From contig JAAXQB010000156.1 of the NCBI GenBank assembly GCA_012329085.1, positions 1 through 8,849 on the forward strand: a DNA stretch of 8,849 bases, given 5' to 3'. Numbering within the stretch: position 1 is the first letter of the stretch; every line of letters starts with the position of its first letter. This stretch comes from Methanosarcinales archaeon (GTDB taxonomy: Archaea > Halobacteriota > Methanosarcinia > Methanosarcinales > Methanosarcinaceae). Below are positions 1 through 7,402 of this stretch, piece after piece. The notes under the pieces were generated by a model. That model was not told the origin of the DNA. It searched no databases and worked only from the letters and a program-made list of their open reading frames with translations. Position numbers and translations under genes: made by a program.

Positions 1-44
1 CTAGAAAAAATAGCCCAAAAGCACAATGGTTCGCTTTTTTCTAG
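1..44. repeat. Perfect 10-bp inverted repeat (stem-loop)
   Basis: CTAGAAAAAA at 1-10 is the exact reverse complement of TTTTTTCTAG at 35-44, with a 24-base spacer. The window begins at the first base of the left arm, so the stem may extend further. It could be the terminator or end of a neighbouring gene, or part of a repeat. The stem is A/T-rich and would be weak as a terminator. Confidence 0.45.
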
Positions 45-205
45 TAAATTTATGGCTTAATCAAAGTAATTAACGGCAAATAGCCAAATCGTTGTGTGGC
101 ATACAAGAAAAGACCAAGTACAATACAAATCGACAGGAAAAATTAGAATATGAGAAATAAAATAAAAGAATGGAAAAATAACAAGATAGAAAAAGCCCTC
201 CCTTC

Positions 206-225
206 GCATTTTTTTAAATTTCTCT
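206..225. repeat. 20-base box, left copy of a distant inverted repeat
   Basis: This 20-base sequence (GCA, seven T, AAATTTCTCT) is the exact reverse complement of bases 8561-8580, beyond the other end of the operon. The match stops at both ends. It sits on the outer side of the left hairpin, as the right copy sits on the outer side of the right hairpin, so the locus is framed symmetrically. The function is unknown. Confidence 0.75.
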
Positions 226-236
226 GCCAACCCACA

Positions 237-298
237 TTTGGCACATTTGCAAAGTCGCACGAGCCGACCCACAACCCAAACTTTGCAAAAGAGCCAAA
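237..298. repeat. Long hairpin repeat, left copy
   Basis: The arms 237-255 and 280-298 pair along their whole length except for two A-A mismatches (245/290 and 243/292), leaving a loop of 24 bases that starts CGCAC and ends CCAA. A related hairpin lies at 8475-8541. The two share the loop start, the two A-A mismatches and the GCACATTTGCA / TGCAAAAGAGC cores, while several stem pairs differ by compensating changes. That supports selection on folding, as single-stranded DNA or RNA. A tandem CACATTTGG/CACATTTGC (233-250) overlaps the left arm. A small 5-bp hairpin (305-309 with 313-317) follows. The 3' arm ends 53 bases before hsdR, so it could lie in the operon leader. Confidence 0.7.
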
Positions 299-351
299 TC
301 TTGCCAACGCACCGTTGACGAGCATCTTAGTAATGACAAATTGGAATAGCT

Positions 352-2745
352 ATGATAGATAAGAAAAGTTTATCGGAACGAGATATATGTACAAAGTTTA
401 TAACTCCTGCAATAAAGAAAGCAGGTTGGGATACACTAACTCAACTACTTGAAGAAGTCTCTTTTACAGACGGAAAGATTTATGTAAGAGGAAAACTCAC
501 AATGAGAGGCACAAGAAAAAGAGCCGATTACATACTTTACTACAAACCTAATATTCCGATTGCAATTGTTGAAGCAAAAGACAATAAACATTCTGTAAGA
601 GCAGGAATGCAGCAAGCTCTTGACTATGCTCAAATATTAGATATTCCTTTTGTTTTTAGTAGCAATGGAGACGGATTTTTATTTCACGACAAAACACAAA
701 CATCAGGAAATATTGAAACCGAATTAGACAACGATAGCTTTCCAAGTCCTGAGGAACTTTGGGCAAAATACAAACAATACAAAGGAATTAAAACACCCGA
801 AGCAGAAAAAATAGTTGAACAAGATTACTATTTTGACGGAAGTGGGAGAACGCCAAGATATTACCAACAAATCGCAGTAAATCGAACAGTTGAAGCAATT
901 GCCAAAGGACAAGACCGTATTATTTTGGTAATGGCAACTGGCACAGGAAAAACTTATACTGCTTTTCAAATTATTCACAGACTTTGGAAAAGTGGAAAAA
1001 AGAAAAGAATACTATTTCTTGCCGACCGTAACGCTTTAATTGACCAAACCCGAAGAGGCGATTTTAAACACTTTAAAGATAAAATGACGGTGATAAAACA
1101 CCGTATGATTGACAAGAGTTATGAAGTTTATTTGGCATTGTACCAAGGTTTGACTGGTGCAGATGAACAAGCAGATGCTTACAAACAATTCTCGCCTGAA
1201 TTTTTCGACTTAATAGTAATTGACGAGTGCCACAGAGGAAGTGCAAAAGAAGATAGTGCCTGGCGAGAAATTTTAACCTATTTCAAAAAAGCTACTCACA
1301 TTGGTTTAACCGCAACTCCAAAGGAAACAGACAAGGTTTCAAATATTGAATATTTTGGTGAGCCTGTTTACACCTATTCCCTAAAACAAGGAATTGACGA
1401 TGGTTTTTTGGCTCCTTACCGTGTTGTTCGTGTGAACTTAAATGTTGATGCCGAAGGTTGGCGACCCGAACAAGGCAAAAAAGACAAAGACGGAAACGAA
1501 GTTGAAGACCGCATTTACAACCGAAAAGATTTTGACCGAACATTGGTCATTGATGAAAGAACACAGGCAGTAGCAAGAAAGCTAACCGAATTTATGAATG
1601 GTTACGACCGTTTTGCTAAAACTATCGTTTTCTGTTCTGATATTGACCACGCTGAAAGAATGAGAACTGCTCTATCGAATTTGAATAGTGATTTAGTGGC
1701 AAAAAATCACAAATACATTATGCAAATTACTGGTGATAATGACGAGGGGAAACGAGAATTAGACAATTTTATTAATCCCGAAGAACGCTATCCTGTAATT
1801 GCCACTACTTCCGAATTGATGACAACTGGTGTTGATGCTCAAACTTGCAAAATAATTGTTTTGGATAGTGAGATTAAATCAATGACAAAATTTAAACAAA
1901 TTGTTGGTAGAGGAACAAGAATAAATGAAGAATTTGGCAAGCTGTATTTTACAATTCTCGATTTTAGAAATGTAACCGATTTGTTTGCAGACCCTGAATT
2001 TGATGGCGACCCAATCCGAGTAAAACCAGTTTCGGAAGATACCGATTTAAGCACAATTGTTGATGAAGAAGAAAACGACACTTCTCCAATTATTGATGAT
2101 ATTTCGGGAGAAGAAATTGAAATTGAACCTGAAATCCGCTACCCCGAACCTCAATCGCCAACGGAAAACATAAGCGAACCACGACAAAAAGTTTATGTAA
2201 ACGGTGTTGATGTTTCTATTTTAATAAGTCGTGAAATGTATTTTGACAATGACGGAAAACCTATCACTACAAGTTTAAAAGACCACACCAAAGAATTGAT
2301 AAAAGGACAATTTGCTTCGCTTGACGATTTTATAAATAAATGGAACAGTACAGATAAAAAAGAAACAATAATAAAAGAATTAGAAGAACAAGGCGTTTTG
2401 GTTGATGCTTTGCGTGATGCAGTAAACCGTGAGGTAGATTTATTTGATTTAATTTGCCACGTTGCTTTTGAACAACCGCCACTCACAAGAAAAGAGCGAG
2501 CAAATAATGTAAAAAAACGAGATTATTTCACAAAATATGGTGAGCAAGCTCGTAAGGTTTTAGAAAGTTTACTTAATAAATACGCAGACGAAGGAATTAC
2601 CAATATAGAGAGTATGAATATTCTAAAAGTAAAACCGCTAACCGATTTTGGCTCTCCAATTGAAATCATTAAACAATTCGGTAGCAAAGCAAAATATTTG
2701 GAAGCAGTAAAAGAATTAGAAACTGAATTATACAAGGTAGGATAA
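352..2745 (+). CDS. hsdR: Type I restriction enzyme, motor/nuclease subunit HsdR (EcoEI-like)
   Basis: HsdR is the ATP-driven translocase and endonuclease of a type I restriction complex. It reels in unmethylated DNA and cuts it away from the recognition site. The 797-residue protein starts with an HsdR_N nuclease domain whose PD-(D/E)xK residues are visible as D59, then E74-A-K76. A superfamily 2 helicase core follows: Walker A ATGTGKT (195-201), DECH box (291-294), TAT of motif III (320-322) and QIVGRGTR of motif VI (516-523). An acidic linker (about 548-600) leads to an EcoEI-type C-terminal domain (about 610-797) expected to contact HsdM. All key residues are present, so it should be active. 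The start is well fixed: an in-frame TGA lies at 334-336 with no other start codon between. The stop TAA directly abuts the hsdM ATG. Confidence 0.96.
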   Translation: MIDKKSLSERDICTKFITPAIKKAGWDTLTQLLEEVSFTDGKIYVRGKLTMRGTRKRADYILYYKPNIPIAIVEAKDNKHSVRAGMQQALDYAQILDIPFVFSSNGDGFLFHDKTQTSGNIETELDNDSFPSPEELWAKYKQYKGIKTPEAEKIVEQDYYFDGSGRTPRYYQQIAVNRTVEAIAKGQDRIILVMATGTGKTYTAFQIIHRLWKSGKKKRILFLADRNALIDQTRRGDFKHFKDKMTVIKHRMIDKSYEVYLALYQGLTGADEQADAYKQFSPEFFDLIVIDECHRGSAKEDSAWREILTYFKKATHIGLTATPKETDKVSNIEYFGEPVYTYSLKQGIDDGFLAPYRVVRVNLNVDAEGWRPEQGKKDKDGNEVEDRIYNRKDFDRTLVIDERTQAVARKLTEFMNGYDRFAKTIVFCSDIDHAERMRTALSNLNSDLVAKNHKYIMQITGDNDEGKRELDNFINPEERYPVIATTSELMTTGVDAQTCKIIVLDSEIKSMTKFKQIVGRGTRINEEFGKLYFTILDFRNVTDLFADPEFDGDPIRVKPVSEDTDLSTIVDEEENDTSPIIDDISGEEIEIEPEIRYPEPQSPTENISEPRQKVYVNGVDVSILISREMYFDNDGKPITTSLKDHTKELIKGQFASLDDFINKWNSTDKKETIIKELEEQGVLVDALRDAVNREVDLFDLICHVAFEQPPLTRKERANNVKKRDYFTKYGEQARKVLESLLNKYADEGITNIESMNILKVKPLTDFGSPIEIIKQFGSKAKYLEAVKELETELYKVG

Positions 2746-4182
2746 ATGGCAAATTTAAAAGGAATATTAGATAGTATCCGCAAAATAATGTGGACAGACA
2801 CAGGACTAAACGGAGATGCTCAACGAATTGAGCAATTGGGTTGGATGTTGTTTTTCAAAATCTTTTCCGATAAGGACAAGGAGCTTGAAATATTAAGCGA
2901 TGATTATATAAGCCCAATACCCGAAGAATTACATTGGGACGCTTGGGCTGGCAATGACGAAGGCATTACAGGCGATGAACTGCAAGACTTTGTTGATAAT
3001 AAACTGTTTAAGCAATTAAAAGACTTAGTTATTCCTCCGACAAATGATGTACAAACAAAACGAGCTTTAATTATCCGTGAAGTTTTTGAAGGCAACAACA
3101 ACTATATGAAAAGCGGAACAAATATCCGCAAGGTGCTGAATAAACTCAACGAAATTGATTTTAACACCACCAAAGACAAACACGCTTTTGGCGAGTTGTA
3201 CGAAACCATTTTAAAAGAACTGCAATCGGCAGGTAAATCGGGCGAGTTTTACACGCCAAGAGCCATAACCGAGTTTATTACCGAAATGATAAACCCACAA
3301 TTGGGCGAAAAAATTCTTGACCCTGCTTGTGGAACGGGTGGTTATTTAACCGCTGCCATTGAACATCTTAAAAAACAAGCCAATAGCGTTGAAGAACGGC
3401 AAAGCATTGCCAAAAATATAATTGGTTGGGAGTACAAACCTTTGCCTTATCTGTTGGCAACTACCAATTTAATATTGCACGATATGGAAGTGCCAAACAT
3501 TACTTTCCGTGATAGTTTAGACCAGCCATTGAGCAGTTACACCGAGAAAAACCGTGTAAACGCAATTTTGGCAAATCCGCCTTTTGGTGGCATTGTTGCC
3601 AATAATAACGAAAAGAATTTTCCGCAAAATTTCAGAACAAAAGAGAGTGCCGACCTCTTTTTAATTTTAATGATACACCTCTTAAAACAAGGCGGTAGAG
3701 CAGGAATTGTTTTGCCCGATGGCTCTCTTACAGGCGATGGCGTAAAACAGCGAGTAAGAGAAAAACTATTAAACGATTGCAATTTGCACACAATTATTCG
3801 TTTGCCAAACTCAGTTTTTCAACCTTATGCCACCGTAGCCACCAATTTGTTGTTTTTTACCAAAGGAGAGCCAACAAAAGAAATTTGGTATTACGAACAC
3901 CGCTTGCCCGAAGGACAAAAAGCATACAGCAAAACCCGACCAATAAAAGTAAAAGAGTTTGAGCCAATAAAAAAATGGTGGAACAACCGAAAAGAGAGCG
4001 ATATTTCTTGGAAAGTAAGCATTGACGAAATAAAAAAACGCAATTACGACCTCGATATTAAAAACCCCACCAAGCAGGAAGAAGAGATAATTTACAGCTC
4101 TACCGAACTGATGCAAATGCTTGAAACTTCTTTTGCCGAAAGCAATAATTTGTTGAATAAATTAAAAGAGGCGGTGAAATGA
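2746..4182 (+). CDS. hsdM: Type I DNA adenine-N6 methyltransferase subunit HsdM
   Basis: HsdM transfers a methyl group from S-adenosylmethionine to adenine N6 within the site chosen by HsdS, protecting host DNA. It is also a core part of the restriction complex. The 478-residue protein has an N-terminal helical HsdM_N region (about 7-150) and an N6-methyltransferase domain. In that domain GEFYTPR (166-172) precedes the SAM-binding motif I DPACGTGGY (192-200), and the catalytic motif IV is NPPF (277-280). The length is normal for the family and no motif is damaged. The ATG immediately follows the hsdR stop, and an AAGGTAGG purine run (2734-2741) just upstream is the best Shine-Dalgarno-like sequence in the operon. 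The end overlaps the hsdS start by four bases (ATGA), which implies translational coupling of the M and S subunits. Confidence 0.97.
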   Translation: MANLKGILDSIRKIMWTDTGLNGDAQRIEQLGWMLFFKIFSDKDKELEILSDDYISPIPEELHWDAWAGNDEGITGDELQDFVDNKLFKQLKDLVIPPTNDVQTKRALIIREVFEGNNNYMKSGTNIRKVLNKLNEIDFNTTKDKHAFGELYETILKELQSAGKSGEFYTPRAITEFITEMINPQLGEKILDPACGTGGYLTAAIEHLKKQANSVEERQSIAKNIIGWEYKPLPYLLATTNLILHDMEVPNITFRDSLDQPLSSYTEKNRVNAILANPPFGGIVANNNEKNFPQNFRTKESADLFLILMIHLLKQGGRAGIVLPDGSLTGDGVKQRVREKLLNDCNLHTIIRLPNSVFQPYATVATNLLFFTKGEPTKEIWYYEHRLPEGQKAYSKTRPIKVKEFEPIKKWWNNRKESDISWKVSIDEIKKRNYDLDIKNPTKQEEEIIYSSTELMQMLETSFAESNNLLNKLKEAVK

Positions 4183-5531
4183 GTTGGAAAGTAGTAAAAC
4201 TTGGTGATTTGATTGAGCCTTTTTCTGTAAAAGCAAAAGACTATAAAGGTGTAAATGTCTCAAAATTAGATTTTTTTGGAGTTAGTAATACAGAAGGTAT
4301 TACAATGTCAAAATATGCAGCAGAAGATAAGGCAAACGAATATAAAATAATGGAAAAAGGCTGTTTTGCTTATAATCCATATCGTGTTAATGTAGGTTCA
4401 ATAGCAATGCTGAATAACGATATTATTGGTTTGATTAGTCCTGCATATGTAGTCTTTAAAGTGAAAGAAAATACAATTATTCCAGAATTACTTTTAAAGT
4501 TTTTAAAATCATCAGAAGGAATAAGACAAATAAAATTACACGCAAGAGGAACAGTTAGACAGGCTTTACGATTTTCAGATTTGTGTCAAATAAAAATTTC
4601 CCTACCCGATTATGATGAACAAAAAGAATTTTACGCAAAAATATCAAACACAGAAATAGAGAGTTCTATTTTATCAACCCACCTCACCCACCAACTCGAC
4701 TTAGTAAAAAAACTCCGCCAGTCCTTTTTGCGAGAAGCAATGCAAGGCAAATTGGTAGAGCAAAACCCAAACGATGAACCTGCAACAAAACTCCTTGCCA
4801 AAATAAAAGCCGAAAAAGAGCAGTTGATTAAGGATAAGAAATTGAAAAGAGGTAAAGCATCAAGTCAATCAGTTTCATTAATAGATGATGTTGAAATTCC
4901 TACAACTTGGATTTGGTGTCGGTTGGGGGAGATGGTAAATGTTAAATCAGGAAAAAGAATACACGCATCAGATTACCGAAAAGAAGGTATCCCCTTTTTA
5001 AGGTCAGGCGAAATTGGAACATTGGGCAGAGGTGAAGAAATAAGAAATCAACTTTTTATTAGCAAGGAAAAATATTTTGATATAAAGGATAAATTTGGTG
5101 TCCCAAAGCAAGGAGATATTTTAATTGCTTGTATTGGAGGTTCTATTGGAAACACTTGGGTGGTAGATAATAGACAGTTTTATTATAAAGATGGCAACTT
5201 AGTTTTAATAGAAGCAATACCTCAAATAGATACCACATTTTTATTGAGTTATCTTAAAAGTCCATTTTTTTGGAAAAACACAATTCTAAATGCTACTGAC
5301 TCATCATATAATGCTCTTACAATAGTGAAATTAAATGACGCGGAATTTCCCCTTCCTCCACTCTCCGAGCAAAAACGCATAGTAGCCAAATTAGACGAGT
5401 TAATGGCCTATTGCGATAGTTTGGAAGAGAGCATAAAAAACAGCCAAAAACAAAACGAAATGCTTTTGGGGCAGGTTTTGCGGGAGGCTTTGGAGCCAAA
5501 AGAAATAACAGTAAAAGAAGAAGTACTATGA
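4179..5531 (+). CDS. hsdS: Type I specificity subunit HsdS
   Basis: HsdS chooses the bipartite DNA target for both methylation and cleavage. The 450-residue protein has the usual two-half plan: target recognition domain 1 (about 1-150), a central conserved helical spacer (about 168-225, with LRQSFLREAMQGKL), target recognition domain 2 (starting near TTWIWCRLG at 242-250, to about 390), and a distal conserved helix (PLPPLSEQKRIVAKLDEL, then GQVLREALE). The two helices are coiled-coil-like and set the spacing between half-sites. The recognised sequence cannot be read from the protein. The DNA of the two recognition domains looks markedly A/T-richer and C-poorer than that of the conserved helices, as expected if these domains are swapped by recombination. 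The last codons overlap the start of the next gene, an Argonaute, in an ATGA (5528-5531). That junction is unusual for an hsd operon. Confidence 0.95.
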   Translation: MSWKVVKLGDLIEPFSVKAKDYKGVNVSKLDFFGVSNTEGITMSKYAAEDKANEYKIMEKGCFAYNPYRVNVGSIAMLNNDIIGLISPAYVVFKVKENTIIPELLLKFLKSSEGIRQIKLHARGTVRQALRFSDLCQIKISLPDYDEQKEFYAKISNTEIESSILSTHLTHQLDLVKKLRQSFLREAMQGKLVEQNPNDEPATKLLAKIKAEKEQLIKDKKLKRGKASSQSVSLIDDVEIPTTWIWCRLGEMVNVKSGKRIHASDYRKEGIPFLRSGEIGTLGRGEEIRNQLFISKEKYFDIKDKFGVPKQGDILIACIGGSIGNTWVVDNRQFYYKDGNLVLIEAIPQIDTTFLLSYLKSPFFWKNTILNATDSSYNALTIVKLNDAEFPLPPLSEQKRIVAKLDELMAYCDSLEESIKNSQKQNEMLLGQVLREALEPKEITVKEEVL

Positions 5532-7390
5532 AATACGATATTACATTAAATTTTCTACCGCTCAATATTTCGGCATTTGAATTTGCAATTTTTCGCAAAC
5601 TTGCACTTACCGAAGAAAAACTGTGGAGTGAGAGCATTAGAAAATTTTGGATAGATGATGAACAATATTGGGTTTCGTTTACAGAGTTTGAGCAAGCAGA
5701 ACAAGTAAAGGTTAATTCAGAAAACCTTCCTTTGGGTTTGGTAAATCGCTATTTGAATTTTCTTTTATCCAACAAAATCAAGCAAGAAAACATCAAAACC
5801 ATTGATAAAAAAAGTAAATTCAAATCTAATCGCATTTTTGCTCATTTAGAAACTATTAAATCTGCTGACGGTACTATTATTGGAGATAAAACCGTTTGGA
5901 TAGAACCTTATTTTTTAAAATCAACTAATCAATTCGGCTTTTTACTGGATTATAAATTTCTACAAAACAAAGATTATCCGTTTAATCGTGAAGTTCAAAA
6001 ATACTCTTTGAGTTTAGATGCAAGTTACGGGCAAAACAAAAATTTTCATATTGATAAACACGAAATCATATTATCGTTTATCCAGAGGTTTATTACTCCT
6101 TTACAAATACTCAATCAGGAGTTATCAATCTTAAAAAAGCTTCAACAAATTGAAAGTAATACATTAAAGCCTAAAATTTATATTTTTAAGGGTAACAAAA
6201 CAGCCAATTCTCAATTTAACGGAGTTATGCAACACGGCCCTATTGAGGCAGTACCAAATGAACCGTTCTATTTTTATGTGTATAAAGAGGCACACAAGAG
6301 TTTTGCACAAGATTTGGTAAAAGCCTTAAACGGTTCTTTTTTCACCTTTAAAGGTTTAGATAAATTACACCTATCCAAGCAAAGTAAAGGGAATACAAAA
6401 GGTATTACTCTGAACGATTTTTCTCTTCAAGAAATAAATAGAGTATTAGAAGAAGTAAAAACCAGTGAGCAAAATAACCCGATTATCATTTCGGTTACTC
6501 CTGAACAAGAAGAAGATTTTTATTACCAGTTAAAGCACCAATGTTTACAAGAAAACATTCCTGTACAAACAGTACATACAGAAACCATTAGAAATCCTAA
6601 CACCTTAAAATGGTCAGTTAGTAATATTGCTATTCAAATTTTTTCAAAACTTGGAGGTGTACCTTGGATTGTTGAGCCAAGTCACAAAAATTGTTTAATT
6701 GTCGGTATTGGTCAGGCACACAAATACGATAGAGAAAAAAAGAGATATGAACGCTTCTTTTCGTATTCGGTACTCATTGACTCATCAGGAAAATTTATCT
6801 CCATTAAGCAATTAGCAGACGAAACTGATAAAGCAAAATTTATTGAAAGCATTACTAAAAGCATCTCTGAAATCATACAGGAAAATGAGAGTTACAAAAA
6901 AATAATCTTCCATATTCCTCAGAAATTAAACAAAACCGAAATAAAAACCATTGAAAATATTTTAGCCAAATCAAGGGAAGATATAGAACTTTCTATCATT
7001 AAAATAAATGACAAATCAGATTTTATTGGTTTTAATTCCGAGAAAAACTCATTGGTTCCTTATGAAAGTTCTTATGTTCAGATTAGTGATAGGGAATATT
7101 TAATTTGGACAGAAGGACTAAATTTCCACAATTCAAAAGCTATTAAAAGATACGGAAACCCATTACATATTGCTTTTCATTACAGTAATCAAAAAGACAG
7201 TTTCAAAAATCATAAAGCATATTTACAGGATATATTAAATCTTTCGGGTGCAAATTATCGTGGGTTTAATGCAAAAGCATTGCCTGTATCATCATTTTAT
7301 CCAAAACTGATTGCTGATTTCAGTAAGCATTTTAAGGAGTTAAATTTAAATCTTATCACAAAGGATACTGAAAAGCCTTGGTTTTTATAA
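5528..7390 (+). CDS. PAZ-less, catalytically inactive prokaryotic Argonaute (N-L1-L2-MID-PIWI)
   Basis: This is a 620-residue Argonaute-family protein that probably uses a short nucleic-acid guide to recognise invading DNA or RNA. The MID domain keeps the 5'-phosphate pocket: Y332 and K336, Q347 eleven residues later, and K374 in SKLGGVPW, with a hydrophobic C-terminal residue (L620). The PIWI fold is recognisable (GIG at 393-395, IIFH at 459-462, ALPVSSFYPKLIA at 584-596), but the catalytic positions are replaced. The first Asp is G395, the third-position Asp is P464, and the last Asp/His is probably K593, so it should not slice. The N-terminal 310 residues fit N, L1 and L2; the L2 signature is near NGVMQHGPIE (231-240). 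That leaves no room for PAZ. It starts inside the end of hsdS (ATGA overlap) and is followed after 12 bases by a SIR2 gene. Such pairs act as NAD-depleting abortive defence. Placement as long-B-like or as a fused APAZ-short type is open. Confidence 0.88.
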   Translation: MKYDITLNFLPLNISAFEFAIFRKLALTEEKLWSESIRKFWIDDEQYWVSFTEFEQAEQVKVNSENLPLGLVNRYLNFLLSNKIKQENIKTIDKKSKFKSNRIFAHLETIKSADGTIIGDKTVWIEPYFLKSTNQFGFLLDYKFLQNKDYPFNREVQKYSLSLDASYGQNKNFHIDKHEIILSFIQRFITPLQILNQELSILKKLQQIESNTLKPKIYIFKGNKTANSQFNGVMQHGPIEAVPNEPFYFYVYKEAHKSFAQDLVKALNGSFFTFKGLDKLHLSKQSKGNTKGITLNDFSLQEINRVLEEVKTSEQNNPIIISVTPEQEEDFYYQLKHQCLQENIPVQTVHTETIRNPNTLKWSVSNIAIQIFSKLGGVPWIVEPSHKNCLIVGIGQAHKYDREKKRYERFFSYSVLIDSSGKFISIKQLADETDKAKFIESITKSISEIIQENESYKKIIFHIPQKLNKTEIKTIENILAKSREDIELSIIKINDKSDFIGFNSEKNSLVPYESSYVQISDREYLIWTEGLNFHNSKAIKRYGNPLHIAFHYSNQKDSFKNHKAYLQDILNLSGANYRGFNAKALPVSSFYPKLIADFSKHFKELNLNLITKDTEKPWFL

Positions 7391-7402
7391 AAAGAGATAA
7401 TT

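Larger units (their letters stand above)
1..351. other. Gene-free left flank with repeats
   Basis: I see no credible protein gene here. Short open frames exist on both strands, but they run across hairpin and inverted-repeat sequence and show no domain-like composition. The stretch holds a perfect 10-base inverted repeat at 1-44, a short motif (ATAGCC, then GTTGTG) at 80-96 that resembles one at 8759-8776, a 20-base box at 206-225 that recurs inverted in the right flank, and a long hairpin at 237-298. No convincing Bacteroidota promoter (TAnnTTTG with an upstream TTG) is visible before hsdR. The nearest match, AAACTTTG at 278-285, lies inside the hairpin. The promoter of the operon must lie in or upstream of this region. 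Confidence 0.6.

Noticed and set aside
278..285. AAACTTTG as a Bacteroidota -7 promoter element for hsdR
   Set aside because: It deviates at the first base from TAnnTTTG, lacks a -33 TTG at the proper distance, and its bases belong to the hairpin stem.
237..298. Hairpin as a classical integron attC site
   Set aside because: The stem-loop form and length fit loosely, but no GTTRRRY / RYYYAAC box pair is found at the ends and no integrase is in the window. The mismatches are symmetric A-A pairs rather than the one-sided extrahelical bases typical of attC.
57..325. Two hydrophobic open frames on the - strand (57-272 and 143-325)
   Set aside because: Both cross the same repeat. The hydrophobic tails come from A-rich DNA read in reverse, which gives F, L and I codons, and there is no supporting start context.
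150..362. Open frame of 70 codons on the + strand overlapping the hsdR start
   Set aside because: It reads straight through the 20-base box and the hairpin repeat, has no recognisable domain, and its composition follows the repeats. It is more likely an accident of repeat sequence than a leader gene.
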